Origin: Thiosulfatihalobacter marinus
Lineage (GTDB): Bacteria > Pseudomonadota > Alphaproteobacteria > Rhodobacterales > Rhodobacteraceae
Direction: 5' to 3'
Assembly: GCF_016019955.1 (NCBI RefSeq)
Contig: NZ_JAECRZ010000002.1
Location: forward strand, 1 to 64,000
DNA: 64,000 nucleotides
How positions within the stretch are numbered: position 1 is the first letter of the stretch; each line of letters begins with the position of its first letter. The notes below the pieces were generated by a model. It did no database searches, was not told where the DNA came from, and saw only the letters and a program-made list of their open reading frames with translations. Positions 1-7,954 of the stretch are shown in pieces. Made by a program: the position numbers and the translations under genes.

Positions 1-77
1 CGTTTCGCCATCTCGTATCCCTCCAAAAAGTTCGGGATACACCTTAGCTAACTGTCCGGATTTCCGGGACCACTTCA
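1..77 (-). mobile_element. Outer end of an IS3-family insertion sequence (truncated by window)
   Basis: Read on the minus strand, this stretch starts with TGAAGTGGTCCCGGAAATCC and a GGACAGTT block. That looks like the terminal repeat of IS3-family elements, which begin with TG. It is followed by a GGAGG ribosome site and, at position 11, an ATG opening Met-Ala-Lys-Arg, the usual first residues of OrfA in this family. Only the tip of the element and the first codons of orfA lie in the window. The boundary at 77 is inferred from the TG terminus. The other end and the target duplication cannot be seen. Confidence 0.6.
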
Positions 78-150
78 GCAGGGCATTTCGCGAGTGGGAC
101 GCCCCTGTACCGGGTTTGTGTCGTGAGGTGATCTCTCCATTCTCACCAAT

Positions 151-231
151 GCATGATGCTCTGCATCATGCACGCGCCCGACCCGCCCCCATGGGCGGGC
201 GCGTTCCGCACCCACCCCCGGGTCGGGCGCG
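151..231. repeat. Stacked perfect inverted repeats in the island junction
   Basis: Two adjacent hairpins can form. The first has arms GCATGATGC (151-159) and GCATCATGC (163-171) with a TCT loop. The second has perfect 12-base arms CGCGCCCGACCC (173-184) and GGGTCGGGCGCG (220-231), with a small GCCC/GGGC stem inside. They lie between the IS end and the 3' end of the unknown gene at 255-1160. They could act as a terminator for that leftward gene or be remnants of mobile DNA. There is no long T-run, so the role is undecided. The rest of 78-254 shows no gene. Confidence 0.5.
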
Positions 232-254
232 TGGATACAACACTTGGCGGAAAT

Positions 255-1160
255 TTACGAAAGAAGATCAGCTACGGATACGTCTTTGACAAAAAGACTC
301 TTCAAGCGTCCTGTCGCACTCTCGTTTCTAAATCCTTCAAGAACGACGTCTCCCTCACCTGCGATTTGCCCGGCTCTACGAGCGACCGCGTTGTCTCCGA
401 GGCTTGAAGTCAATATTCTAATCGAACTCACGCTGATTGCCGTATCTGACAATTTGAATGGAATTGTCCTGTTTTCTTGGGGAAGGTACAACCTGCCACC
501 ATAGGTGTTGGAGTTGTAGCTTGAAATGTAACCCTGAAACTTGCTCTGGTCATCAGACGTTATTGTTTTGTTCAAATAACTGAATGTATCCGCATTGAAA
601 TAACCGTCAAACTGCCCGTTGCGGTCACCGACTTTCCAGTTAATTGCCGCTCTATCAGCAGATTCTGAAAAAGCAATTGGGCGGTGAATGTTCTTAATTC
701 CAGTTTCACATTTCTCGATCACCGCGTCAAATCTGGACTGCGATAGGTCTTTGGCTACGGGTGTCTTGATTTCGCTTTCACGATATTTTTCGATTTGTTT
801 ACCAAGGGTTTCATCGAAGTTAGGCGCAAACCCCAATGTCTCCTCAACGACGTATTCCACCGCCGATTTGGCCAACCAGCCAAACATAGTATCTGGCGGT
901 GCTAAGCCGAATGCTCCGACAGTAGAGCCAAGTGCAAGCACAGTCTTCCACTTCCAGCTTCCCGGCTCAGCAGGCGGCACGAGCAGGTAAAAACCTTTTG
1001 CGCTGGGAGACTGAGTTATTACTTCGCCATTAAGTAGTAGATGGGTGGTCAGTGAAATTGAGCGTTCCAACCCCCACAAAGCATGCGAAACATCGTAGAA
1101 TTGAATTAAGTTATCGTCCGTTAGTCTTCCAGAAAAACTTAGTTCGAAAGTGCATTCCAT
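255..1160 (-). CDS. Hypothetical protein, accessory, unknown function
   Basis: A 301-residue protein I cannot assign. The start at 1160 (Met-Glu-Cys-Thr-Phe) is preferred over an in-frame ATG 33 bases upstream because a GGAG sequence lies 6-7 bases before it. The N-terminal third has a strand-rich region with a short hydrophobic stretch around residues 75-95. No signal peptide, catalytic motif or repeat is apparent. Base composition is visibly richer in A and T than the neighbouring uvrB, and the gene sits between an IS3-type end and uvrB, so horizontal acquisition is likely. It reads leftward, co-directional with uvrB but separated by 69 bases. Confidence 0.7.
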   Translation of the reverse strand: MECTFELSFSGRLTDDNLIQFYDVSHALWGLERSISLTTHLLLNGEVITQSPSAKGFYLLVPPAEPGSWKWKTVLALGSTVGAFGLAPPDTMFGWLAKSAVEYVVEETLGFAPNFDETLGKQIEKYRESEIKTPVAKDLSQSRFDAVIEKCETGIKNIHRPIAFSESADRAAINWKVGDRNGQFDGYFNADTFSYLNKTITSDDQSKFQGYISSYNSNTYGGRLYLPQENRTIPFKLSDTAISVSSIRILTSSLGDNAVARRAGQIAGEGDVVLEGFRNESATGRLKSLFVKDVSVADLLS

Positions 1161-1229
1161 TAGGATCTCCACTTTTTTGGAGAGAAAGTGCACTTTGTAA
1201 CTGTGCGTGTAAAGCCACTTTTGGAGTGC

Positions 1230-3419
1230 CTACCGCCCCCTTCTCCTAACATTCCCACCCCTTTGCCCGGCCCGGCCAGCCGTTGAGCGGCCCTTGGACT
1301 TGACCGCCTTCTCCGCTGCGGCCTCAACCGCGTACTGACGCGCCATGGGGTCGTCGGCGACGGCCAGATCGACCGCTTCCAGACGTTTGACCTCGTCGCG
1401 CAGGCGGGCAGCTTCTTCGAACTCTAAATTCTCGGCGGCCTTGCGCATGTCGCTGCGCAACCCGTCCAGAACGGCCTCCAGATTGCCGCCATGCAGGGGC
1501 TTGTCGATCCTGGCGGTGACGCGGGACTGATCCGTGTCGCCTTTGTAAAGCCCGGCCAGCACGTCCTCGACGTTTTTCTTCACGGTCTCGGGCGTGATGC
1601 CGTTTTCCTGATTATAGGCGATCTGTTTGGCGCGGCGGCGGTTGGTTTCGCCAAGGGCGCGTTCCATCGAGCCGGTGATGCGGTCGGCATACATGATGAC
1701 GCGGCCTTCGGCGTTGCGGGCGGCGCGGCCGATGGTTTGCACGAGCGAGGTTTCGGAGCGCAGAAAGCCCTCTTTATCCGCGTCCAGAATAGCGACGAGG
1801 CCGCATTCGGGAATATCCAGCCCCTCGCGCAAGAGGTTGATGCCGATCAGCACGTCAAACGCGCCAAGCCGCAGGTCGCGCAGGATTTCGATACGTTCCA
1901 GCGTGTCGATGTCGGAATGCATGTAGCGCACCCGGATACCCTGTTCGTGCATGTATTCGGTGAGATCCTCGGCCATGCGTTTGGTGAGCGTGGTGACAAG
2001 GGTGCGGAACCCGTCTGCCGAGACCTTGCGCACCTCGTCCAGAAGGTCATCGACCTGCATCTCCACGGGGCGGATTTCGACCTCGGGATCCAGCAGGCCG
2101 GTGGGGCGGATCACCTGTTCGGTGAACACGCCGCCGGCCTGATCGATCTCCCAGGAGGCGGGGGTGGCCGAGACAAAGACGGATTGCGGGCGCATGGCGT
2201 CCCATTCCTCGAATTTGAGGGGGCGGTTGTCCATGCAGGAGGGCAGGCGAAAGCCGTGTTCGGCCAGGGTGAACTTGCGCCGGTAGTCGCCTTTGTACAT
2301 GCCGCCGATCTGGGGAACCGAGACATGGGATTCATCGGCAAAGACGATGGCGTTGTCGGGGATGAATTCAAACAGGGTGGGGGGCGGCTCGCCGGGGGCG
2401 CGGCCGGTGAGATAGCGGGAATAATTCTCGATACCGTTGCACACGCCGGTGGCCTCGAGCATCTCCAGATCGAAATTGGTGCGCTGTTCAAGGCGCTGCG
2501 CCTCGAGCAGCTTGCCGTCGCCGACCAGTTGATCCAGGCGCTGGCGCAGCTCTTTTTTGATGCTGATGATGGCCTGCTGCATGGTGGGTTTGGGCGTGAC
2601 ATAGTGCGAATTGGCGTAGACGCGGATCTGGTCGAACGTGTCGGTCTTTTCGCCGGTCAGGGGATCGAATTCGGTGATGCTTTCCAGTTCCTCGCCAAAG
2701 AAAGACAGCCTCCAGGCGCGGTCTTCCAGGTGGGCGGGGAAGATTTCAAGGCTGTCGCCGCGCACCCGGAAGGAACCACGCTGAAACGCCTGGTCGTTGC
2801 GTTTGTATTGCTGGGCGACAAGATCGGCCATGACCTTGCGCTGGTCGTAGTCTTCGCCGGTCTTGAGATCGAGCGTCATGGCGCCATAGGTTTCGACCGA
2901 GCCGATGCCGTAGATACAGGAGACCGAGGCGACGATGATCACGTCATCGCGTTCCAGAAGCGCGCGGGTGGCCGAATGGCGCATCCGGTCGATCTGTTCG
3001 TTGATCTGGGATTCCTTTTCTATGTAGGTATCGCTGCGCGGGACATAGGCCTCGGGCTGGTAGTAGTCATAGAAGCTGACGAAATATTCCACGGCGTTTT
3101 CGGGGAAGAAGCCCTTCATCTCGCCGTAAAGCTGTGCCGCCAATGTCTTGTTGGGGGCCAGGATGATGGCGGGGCGCTGGGTTTCCTCGATCACCTTGGC
3201 CATGGTGAATGTCTTGCCCGTGCCGGTGGCGCCAAGCAGCACCTGGTTGCGTTCGCCTTCGGTGATCCCTGCGGTCAGTTCGGTGATCGCGGTGGGCTGA
3301 TCGCCCGCCGGTTGGAAATCGGTGTGCATCACGATGCGCTTGCCGCCTTCCAGCTTGGGGCGGGTTTTCACATCCGGGGCGGGGGTGTTCAGGATCGGGG
3401 CGTCGGCGGCGTCCATCAT
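1230..3419 (-). CDS. uvrB: Excinuclease ABC subunit UvrB
   Basis: UvrB is the damage-verification helicase of nucleotide excision repair; it is loaded by UvrA and then recruits UvrC. The 729-residue protein has the Walker A motif GATGTGKT at about residues 63-70, the beta-hairpin region with YYQPEAY, the DEXX-type box [10 protein letters not shown], the helicase motif QTIGRAARN and a C-terminal UVR motif ([13 protein letters not shown]) for UvrC contact. A basic Arg/Gly-rich tail follows that motif. Length is typical of the longer alphaproteobacterial forms. Two ATG codons lie side by side at the start (3419 and 3416), both after AAGGAAA. A LexA-like box lies about 30 bases upstream. Confidence 0.97.
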   Translation of the reverse strand: MMDAADAPILNTPAPDVKTRPKLEGGKRIVMHTDFQPAGDQPTAITELTAGITEGERNQVLLGATGTGKTFTMAKVIEETQRPAIILAPNKTLAAQLYGEMKGFFPENAVEYFVSFYDYYQPEAYVPRSDTYIEKESQINEQIDRMRHSATRALLERDDVIIVASVSCIYGIGSVETYGAMTLDLKTGEDYDQRKVMADLVAQQYKRNDQAFQRGSFRVRGDSLEIFPAHLEDRAWRLSFFGEELESITEFDPLTGEKTDTFDQIRVYANSHYVTPKPTMQQAIISIKKELRQRLDQLVGDGKLLEAQRLEQRTNFDLEMLEATGVCNGIENYSRYLTGRAPGEPPPTLFEFIPDNAIVFADESHVSVPQIGGMYKGDYRRKFTLAEHGFRLPSCMDNRPLKFEEWDAMRPQSVFVSATPASWEIDQAGGVFTEQVIRPTGLLDPEVEIRPVEMQVDDLLDEVRKVSADGFRTLVTTLTKRMAEDLTEYMHEQGIRVRYMHSDIDTLERIEILRDLRLGAFDVLIGINLLREGLDIPECGLVAILDADKEGFLRSETSLVQTIGRAARNAEGRVIMYADRITGSMERALGETNRRRAKQIAYNQENGITPETVKKNVEDVLAGLYKGDTDQSRVTARIDKPLHGGNLEAVLDGLRSDMRKAAENLEFEEAARLRDEVKRLEAVDLAVADDPMARQYAVEAAAEKAVKSKGRSTAGRAGQRGGNVRRRGR

Positions 3420-3448
3420 GGGGTTTCCTTTTGCTTGGCCCTAGAGTT

Positions 3449-3463
3449 GATCACTTTTTGTTC
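3449..3463. promoter_or_regulatory. Possible LexA box upstream of uvrB
   Basis: The sequence GATC-N7-GTTC differs by one base from the GTTC-N7-GTTC direct repeat known as the LexA box in many Alphaproteobacteria. It lies 30 to 44 bases upstream of the uvrB start, where a repressor would overlap the promoter. One mismatch in an eight-base motif makes chance occurrence possible. Confidence 0.3.
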
Positions 3464-3534
3464 ACCTTCAAGAGGCGGGGCGCAAGGAATGCTTGGCAAT
3501 AGTTACTTCACGTGTATAGCTATTGACCTTGACG

Positions 3535-3697
3535 CCTGACGATACTGGAATTTTGCTTGAGAAACGCCCAGGCACCTGACGCGTGCCTTGAGTGAAAGAT
3601 ACCGAAAAAGTGAGCGTCAACAGAATGTTCGCGCGGGGCTGTGCGCGATACGTCAGGTATTCGTCGGTAGGGCCGCAGCCGTTTTTCCTTGCCTGAC
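3535..3697. promoter_or_regulatory. Repeated CCTGACG boxes upstream of the RTX gene
   Basis: The 295-base gap between uvrB and the RTX gene has no coding signal. It carries CCTGACG at 3535-3541 and 3575-3581 (exactly 40 bases apart), the reverse complement CGTCAGG at 3651-3657 and CCTGAC at 3692-3697. The last is just before the AAGGAAA ribosome site of the RTX gene. Such spacing is compatible with binding sites for a regulator of that gene, but the regulator is unknown. Confidence 0.3.
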
Positions 3698-3714
3698 TTG
3701 ATAAAGGAAAAGCA

Positions 3715-5397
3715 ATGTCGGTCTATACTTCCTCTCCCACAACCTTCGCGTCATCAACGGGTTATTTCATCGAACGGGTCACCAGAATCTTCGGCGATAT
3801 CGGAGGCGAATACACGTTTGGTGTCAGCAGTGGCACCGCACTCTCCAATGTGAACTTCGTGCATTCGGGGCAAATCTATTCAGCGGCCACGACCGGGATC
3901 AAGATGTCGTCTTCCACCGGGACCAGTTCTGGTTCGGCAAACAATACAGTAACCGTGACCCAGGATGGTTTGATCAGCAACTTCGCGACAACCGCGATTA
4001 GCTTTCTCGGGTATGGCAACTACCTCAGCAACGCCGGAGAGATCACCGCTGTCACCGATGCCATCGTCTTCACGAGCAGCGGCGCAGGTAGCAACCAAGT
4101 TTCCAACACCGGAACGATCAATGCGACAAACGGAGCTGCCCTACAGTTTGTTGGAACGTCGAGTTTGAACACTTACGGTGAACTGTTCAACAGCGGGACG
4201 ATCACATCCCGCCAGGTCGCGGTTGAGTTCGGCGATCGTGTCTATGCCAACTTCTACAATACCGGCACTATCACCAGCCTGGACAACTGGGCGGTTGTGG
4301 CGAACCTTGGATACGGCACCAATAACTACTTTTACAATTCCGGCGAAATCATGGGCCAACGCGGACTCGCCCTTGGTGCCAACAGCACCTATGCCCATGT
4401 CGTCAACACCGGAACCATCGCAGTGTGGCGGCCCGCCGACGGATACCAGGCGATCGAAAGTGCATCCGGGTTTGTCAGGCTCACCAATTCCGGCGAGATC
4501 ATCGGCGACGTCAATCTGAACAGCGCCAGCGATGTCGTGACCAATAGCGGCACGATCCAGGGTATACTTCGCCTTGGCAGCGGCAACGACACCTATGATG
4601 GCATCGGCGGTTCGGTCCCGGGCGGGGTTCGTGGCGGCGCCGGTGACGACACATATACGGTGTCCGACTCGTTGACAGAACTGGTCGAAAATGCTGGTGA
4701 AGGGACCGATCTCGTGATCGCGCACAGCAACTGGAAGCTTGGGGCGAATTTCGAAAACCTGACACTGGCCGGTGACCAGGATATCCGGGGCATCGGTAAT
4801 TCGGATGCCAACACCCTGATCGGGAACGAGGGCGACAACCGTCTGGTAGGATGGTCTGGTGATGACGAACTTTACGGGCAAGGGGGCGATGACTTTCTGA
4901 AAGGCCAAATCGGCGCCGACACTCTGGACGGCGGATTGGGCAACGACACGTTGTACGGCGGCAAGAATTCGGACAGGCTGTTCGGGGACGATGGAAATGA
5001 CATTCTGTTTGGCCAGATCGGTTGGGACACCCTAAATGGCATGGACGGAGACGACACCCTGATCGGAGGAAATGGCGCGGATGTAATGAGAGGTGGCAGG
5101 GGATCGGATGTGTTCGTGTTTCTTCGTGCGAGCGATAGCCGAATCGGTGCCCAGGCCGACAAGATCGGGGGTTTTGCACCGGGTGACGATCTTGTCGACC
5201 TAACAGAAGTCTTCGCGGGAGAGTTGTCCTTCATAGGCAGCTCCGCGTTTGGCGGTGCCGGGCAGGCGGAACTGCGCATCGCCACGGCCGGTCCGAATTC
5301 GAACGTTTTCGTGGATATCGACGGAAACGGGACTGCCGATATGCAGATCAAGGTCCTGGGAACGACCGGTCTAACCGAGTTGGATTTCCTGCTCTGA
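3715..5397 (+). CDS. RTX calcium-binding protein with beta-helix repeats
   Basis: A 560-residue protein with no N-terminal signal peptide, as expected for type I secreted RTX proteins. Residues roughly 40-290 carry nine copies of an asparagine-glycine repeat of the form x-N-[S/T/A]-G-[T/E/Q]-I (for example SNTGTI, FNSGTI, YNSGEI), suggesting a parallel beta-helix. Residues about 365-472 hold glycine/aspartate nonapeptides (GGxGxDxL type) that bind calcium and promote folding after export. They are followed by a C-terminal secretion-type region ending in LDFLL. The start follows AAGGAAAAGC. No type I exporter genes lie in the window. Function outside the cell (adhesin, S-layer, enzyme) is not decided by the sequence. 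Confidence 0.85.
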   Translation: MSVYTSSPTTFASSTGYFIERVTRIFGDIGGEYTFGVSSGTALSNVNFVHSGQIYSAATTGIKMSSSTGTSSGSANNTVTVTQDGLISNFATTAISFLGYGNYLSNAGEITAVTDAIVFTSSGAGSNQVSNTGTINATNGAALQFVGTSSLNTYGELFNSGTITSRQVAVEFGDRVYANFYNTGTITSLDNWAVVANLGYGTNNYFYNSGEIMGQRGLALGANSTYAHVVNTGTIAVWRPADGYQAIESASGFVRLTNSGEIIGDVNLNSASDVVTNSGTIQGILRLGSGNDTYDGIGGSVPGGVRGGAGDDTYTVSDSLTELVENAGEGTDLVIAHSNWKLGANFENLTLAGDQDIRGIGNSDANTLIGNEGDNRLVGWSGDDELYGQGGDDFLKGQIGADTLDGGLGNDTLYGGKNSDRLFGDDGNDILFGQIGWDTLNGMDGDDTLIGGNGADVMRGGRGSDVFVFLRASDSRIGAQADKIGGFAPGDDLVDLTEVFAGELSFIGSSAFGGAGQAELRIATAGPNSNVFVDIDGNGTADMQIKVLGTTGLTELDFLL

Positions 5398-5413
5398 CAA
5401 AAAGTATCGCGGT

Positions 5414-5436
5414 GCGGGCGGCGAAAAGCCGCCCGC
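5414..5436 (+). terminator. Hairpin terminator after the RTX gene
   Basis: A perfect 9-base stem GCGGGCGGC/GCCGCCCGC with a GAAAA loop begins 17 bases after the stop codon of the RTX gene. The downstream T-run is weak (GTCCTT), so termination may be partly factor-dependent. Confidence 0.55.
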
Positions 5437-5965
5437 GTCCTTGGCATGGCACTATTGGTATGGCCGAGCCTGGCCGAAACGATGCCCGGTTCGAAGCAAG
5501 CGACTCGGTTGGGGAGGGAGGAAACGCAGGAGTCGTTCCCGCATTTGACCCGCCGATTTCGTATATGCGACATTTCGGCAACATCACACGCCGACGTATG
5601 GGGCGGTGCGGACCTAAATTGACGCTGGGTAAGGTCAGTTTGCGCAAAATTGGTCAAGATTTCTGGCAAGTCTTGTACTTTTTGAAAAGAATTGGGTTTC
5701 GGCGTGTAATTTATGGCAGGTGGCCTTGCCTCTCCTTTGGGGAAATGGGTAGTCTTGGCCTTGCAAGCAGCGAAACATGATGGCCGGGACAGGCCGCACT
5801 TACACCCCTCGCTCCCCGTGGTTTGGCCGACATCATGCGCTGCTTGCAAGCTCTGCCCGAAAACCTGTTCGCCGGATGCCGCCTTGCGGCAATGCGACCC
5901 GCAAACTGCCCCTTGCCGGGGCGCGTGGAATCCGGGATAAAGCGCGGGCAGCAAGGAGATTTGCG
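5437..5965. other. Long gene-free stretch before the NDUFS4-like gene
   Basis: No convincing reading frame was found between the RTX gene and the NDUFS4-like gene; the open frames here lack homology and ribosome sites. The left half (about 5520-5720) is AT-richer and could contain promoters. The right half holds a long imperfect inverted repeat and two short hairpins, listed separately. I looked for tRNA, SRP, RNase P and tmRNA signatures and saw none. Confidence 0.6.
5760..5925 (+). ncRNA. Candidate structured RNA or long leader
   Basis: A perfect 13-base inverted repeat (CTTGCAAGCAGCG at 5760-5772, complement at 5838-5850) continues inward as CATGATG/CATCATG after a 3-base bulge and then GCC/GGC, with a roughly 39-base apical region. 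Two short hairpins follow: TGCCGC-CTT-GCGGCA at 5877-5891 and GCCCC-TTGCC-GGGGC at 5908-5922. The array ends 40 bases before the NDUFS4-like start codon. It may be the 5' leader of that gene or an independent small RNA; strand is assumed from the downstream gene. No known RNA family was recognised. Confidence 0.35.
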
Positions 5966-6277
5966 ATGAGAGCGCGTATCTATCAGCCAGCCCGCACCGC
6001 CATGTCGTCGGGCACCGCCAAGACCAAAAACTGGGTTCTGGAATATGCGCCCGCCGAGGCGCGCGAGATTGACCCGTTGATGGGCTGGACCGGATCGGGC
6101 GATACGCAAAGCCAGGTGCGCATGACATTCGACAGCAAGGATGCCGCGCTGGAATACGCCCGCGAAAAAGGGATTGATGCGCTGGTGGTCGAGCCGCACA
6201 AGCGCAAGCCCAATATCCGCGCGGGCGGCTATGGCGAGAATTTTGCCACCAGCCGCAAGGGGCCGTGGACGCACTGA
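5966..6277 (+). CDS. ETC complex I subunit, NDUFS4-like
   Basis: A 103-residue protein of the ETC_C1_NDUFA4/NDUFS4 family, the bacterial counterpart of the 18-kDa accessory subunit of NADH:ubiquinone oxidoreductase found in Alphaproteobacteria and mitochondria. Visible family features are the opening [13 protein letters not shown], the WVLEYAP block, the GWTGSGDT segment and the [13 protein letters not shown] tail. The start at 5966 is supported by AAGGAG seven bases upstream. It is monocistronic, flanked by a strong terminator and preceded by the structured region at 5760-5925. Confidence 0.9.
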   Translation: MRARIYQPARTAMSSGTAKTKNWVLEYAPAEAREIDPLMGWTGSGDTQSQVRMTFDSKDAALEYAREKGIDALVVEPHKRKPNIRAGGYGENFATSRKGPWTH

Positions 6278-6299
6278 GCCACCGGACGTGTTGCAATCG

Positions 6300-6333
6300 G
6301 GCCTGCCTGGAAGGGCGGGCCTTTTGTCTTTTT
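6300..6333 (+). terminator. Rho-independent terminator after the NDUFS4-like gene
   Basis: A 9-base-pair stem (GGCCTGCCT with GGGCGGGCC, two G-T pairs) closed by a GGAA loop is followed by TTTTGTCTTTTT. It lies 22 bases after the stop codon. Confidence 0.85.
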
Positions 6334-6408
6334 GACTTGGGTGCGGGCTTGCCGTAGATTCGGACCATGAGCCCCGGAGCAACCGGGGCCGGCAGGTAGA
6401 CAGAGCAG

Positions 6409-6897
6409 ATGTCGCACCACGGCGCAGACCAGTCCGTCGGTCCCACCGACGCAGAGCTGCTTTCCATCGGGAAGCTGCATTTTCTGGCGAGCTTTTGCCC
6501 GTTGCACCAGCGTATGCCGGAAGCGGCGCTGGCGCGGATTTTCTATCCGGCGCTGAACAACGGCTGTGTGCGGTTTTTCGAGAATGAACAGGGGCGCACG
6601 GCGGCGGCGCTGATCTGGGCGCGGCTGAGCGACGAGGTGGCCGGGCGGATGACCCGCGACGGTCGATTGCCCACGCAAGGCGAGTGGACCGGCGGATCGC
6701 GGCTGTGGTTTCTGGATTTGCTGGCGCCGTTTGGCCATGGGCGGATCGTGGCGCGTTCGATCGCGCGCAATCCGCCACCCGAGCCATTCTGGTTTGCACG
6801 GCTGGATGACAGCGGCGCCCTTCGCAAGGTGGTGCGCGGCGATGCCACGGCGCCTGCCGGGCGGCGGGTGCTGGCGCGGATGGGCGGGGGGCTGTAG
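6409..6897 (+). CDS. Toxin-activating lysine acyltransferase, HlyC/RtxC family
   Basis: A 162-residue homologue of HlyC, the cytoplasmic enzyme that moves a fatty acyl group from acyl carrier protein to lysines of an RTX protoxin. Family landmarks are in order: the catalytic histidine in CPLHQRMP (His33), W70 in the ALIWARLS strand, the GEWTGGSRLWFLD segment and the catalytic aspartate Asp103, followed by LLAPFGHG. Its stop codon TAG is immediately followed by the ATG of the VCBS-Hint gene, so the two are almost certainly co-translated. The substrate is unknown: the nearest RTX protein starts 2.7 kb upstream, and the direct partner carries a Hint domain rather than RTX repeats. Confidence 0.88.
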   Translation: MSHHGADQSVGPTDAELLSIGKLHFLASFCPLHQRMPEAALARIFYPALNNGCVRFFENEQGRTAAALIWARLSDEVAGRMTRDGRLPTQGEWTGGSRLWFLDLLAPFGHGRIVARSIARNPPPEPFWFARLDDSGALRKVVRGDATAPAGRRVLARMGGGL

Positions 6898-7842
6898 ATG
6901 GGAATTCCCCAGCCCGGCAGTGGATCTGTCACGGAAGATAGTGGCGTTGTCGGTGGCTATCTGAGCACCGGCGGCGATGTGGATTACTGGATTGGCAATG
7001 ACAGCGGACAATGGACGGCCGAAACCATTGCCGGGGCCTATGGCGGGGCGCTGGTGATCGATGCGGACGGGGTGTGGACCTATACCGCGTTGAACGATCA
7101 TCCGGCGATTGATGCGCTGGATGACGGGGATACGCTGAACGAAGTGTTCACCGTGACTTCGGCCAATGGCACGACCACGATCACGATCACCATCAACGGC
7201 GCAACGGACCCGCCCTGTTTCGTGCGCGGGACGCTGATCGATACCCCGGCCGGGGCGCGGGCGGTGGAAAGCCTGAAGGCGGGGGACTGGGTGTTGACGC
7301 GCGATCACGGGCCGCAGCGGATCCGGTGGAGCGGGGCCAGTGCCGTGGATACGCGCGATGCGGCGCGTGCCGCGCAGTTGCGCCCGGTGCGGATCGTTGC
7401 GGGCGCGTTCGGGCCGGGTGTGCCCGCGCGGGATTTGCTGGTGTCGCCGCAGCACCGGGTTCTGATCGACGGGCCGGACATGGATTTGCTGTTCGGTCAG
7501 GCGGAAGTGCTGGTGGCGGCGCGGCATCTGGTGAACGATTTCAGCATTCTGCAGGAGCCGGGCGGGTTGGTGATCTATTACCATCTGCTGTTTGACGACC
7601 ATCAGGTGGTGATGGCGCAGGGCTGTGCCAGCGAGAGTTTCTTTCCCGGACATGTGGGGTTGGAGCGGTTTCAGGAGGGGCCGCGCGAGGAGCTTTTTGC
7701 GTTGTTCCCGGAATTGCGGGCGATACCGGAAAGTTATGGCCCGCCGGCCCGGCAGGTGTTGCGCGGCTATGAGGCGCGGCTGGTGCGGGACCGGTTGCTG
7801 CCCGACCCGTGCGTGACGCCGGAAGGGCGGTTGCGGCGGTAG
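6898..7842 (+). CDS. VCBS-like repeat plus Hint-domain protein
   Basis: A 314-residue protein with two parts. Residues about 10-103 form one VCBS-type beta-sandwich (DADGVWTYT, then DGDTLNEVFTVTSANG), the adhesin-like module of Vibrio, Colwellia, Bradyrhizobium and Shewanella. From Cys107 (CFVRGTLIDTPAG) begins a Hint domain of the Hedgehog/intein fold, with the conserved block SPQHRVLI around His186. Hint domains in bacteria usually cut or ligate the polypeptide at the N-terminal cysteine, so the VCBS part may be released. No signal peptide is seen. It abuts the HlyC-type acyltransferase with no intergenic base, suggesting it could be the acylated partner; that is inference. Confidence 0.87.
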   Translation: MGIPQPGSGSVTEDSGVVGGYLSTGGDVDYWIGNDSGQWTAETIAGAYGGALVIDADGVWTYTALNDHPAIDALDDGDTLNEVFTVTSANGTTTITITINGATDPPCFVRGTLIDTPAGARAVESLKAGDWVLTRDHGPQRIRWSGASAVDTRDAARAAQLRPVRIVAGAFGPGVPARDLLVSPQHRVLIDGPDMDLLFGQAEVLVAARHLVNDFSILQEPGGLVIYYHLLFDDHQVVMAQGCASESFFPGHVGLERFQEGPREELFALFPELRAIPESYGPPARQVLRGYEARLVRDRLLPDPCVTPEGRLRR

Positions 7843-7891
7843 CACCGAAGCGCGCCCGTGCCGCCCGTGCCGCCCGGCGCGCGCGCGGGAG

Positions 7892-7923
7892 CCTCCGGCG
7901 GGGATATTTGGGGCCAAAAGAAG
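7892..7923 (+). repeat. Recurrent 3'-flanking motif, copy 1
   Basis: Downstream of the Hint gene lies CCTCCGGCGGGGATATTT, a short gap and CCAAAAGAAG. A related string occurs on the minus strand downstream of the malic enzyme near 63826-63850 (CCGGAGTATTTTCGG, then AAAATGAA). From general familiarity with Rhodobacterales genomes, this kind of motif is common after genes. It may act as a terminator or mRNA 3' end element. The interval 7843-7954 otherwise shows nothing. Confidence 0.45.
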
Positions 7924-7954
7924 CCGGGGCGGTGCGCCTGCGCCGCGGGGCGGG

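Noticed and set aside
1491-3539. A 682-codon frame opposite uvrB
   Set aside because: Glycine- and phenylalanine-rich translation typical of an antisense frame; uvrB motifs are complete on the other strand.
5480-5520. tRNA-like GGTTCGAAGC string
   Set aside because: The T-loop-like sequence has no matching T-stem and no cloverleaf around it.
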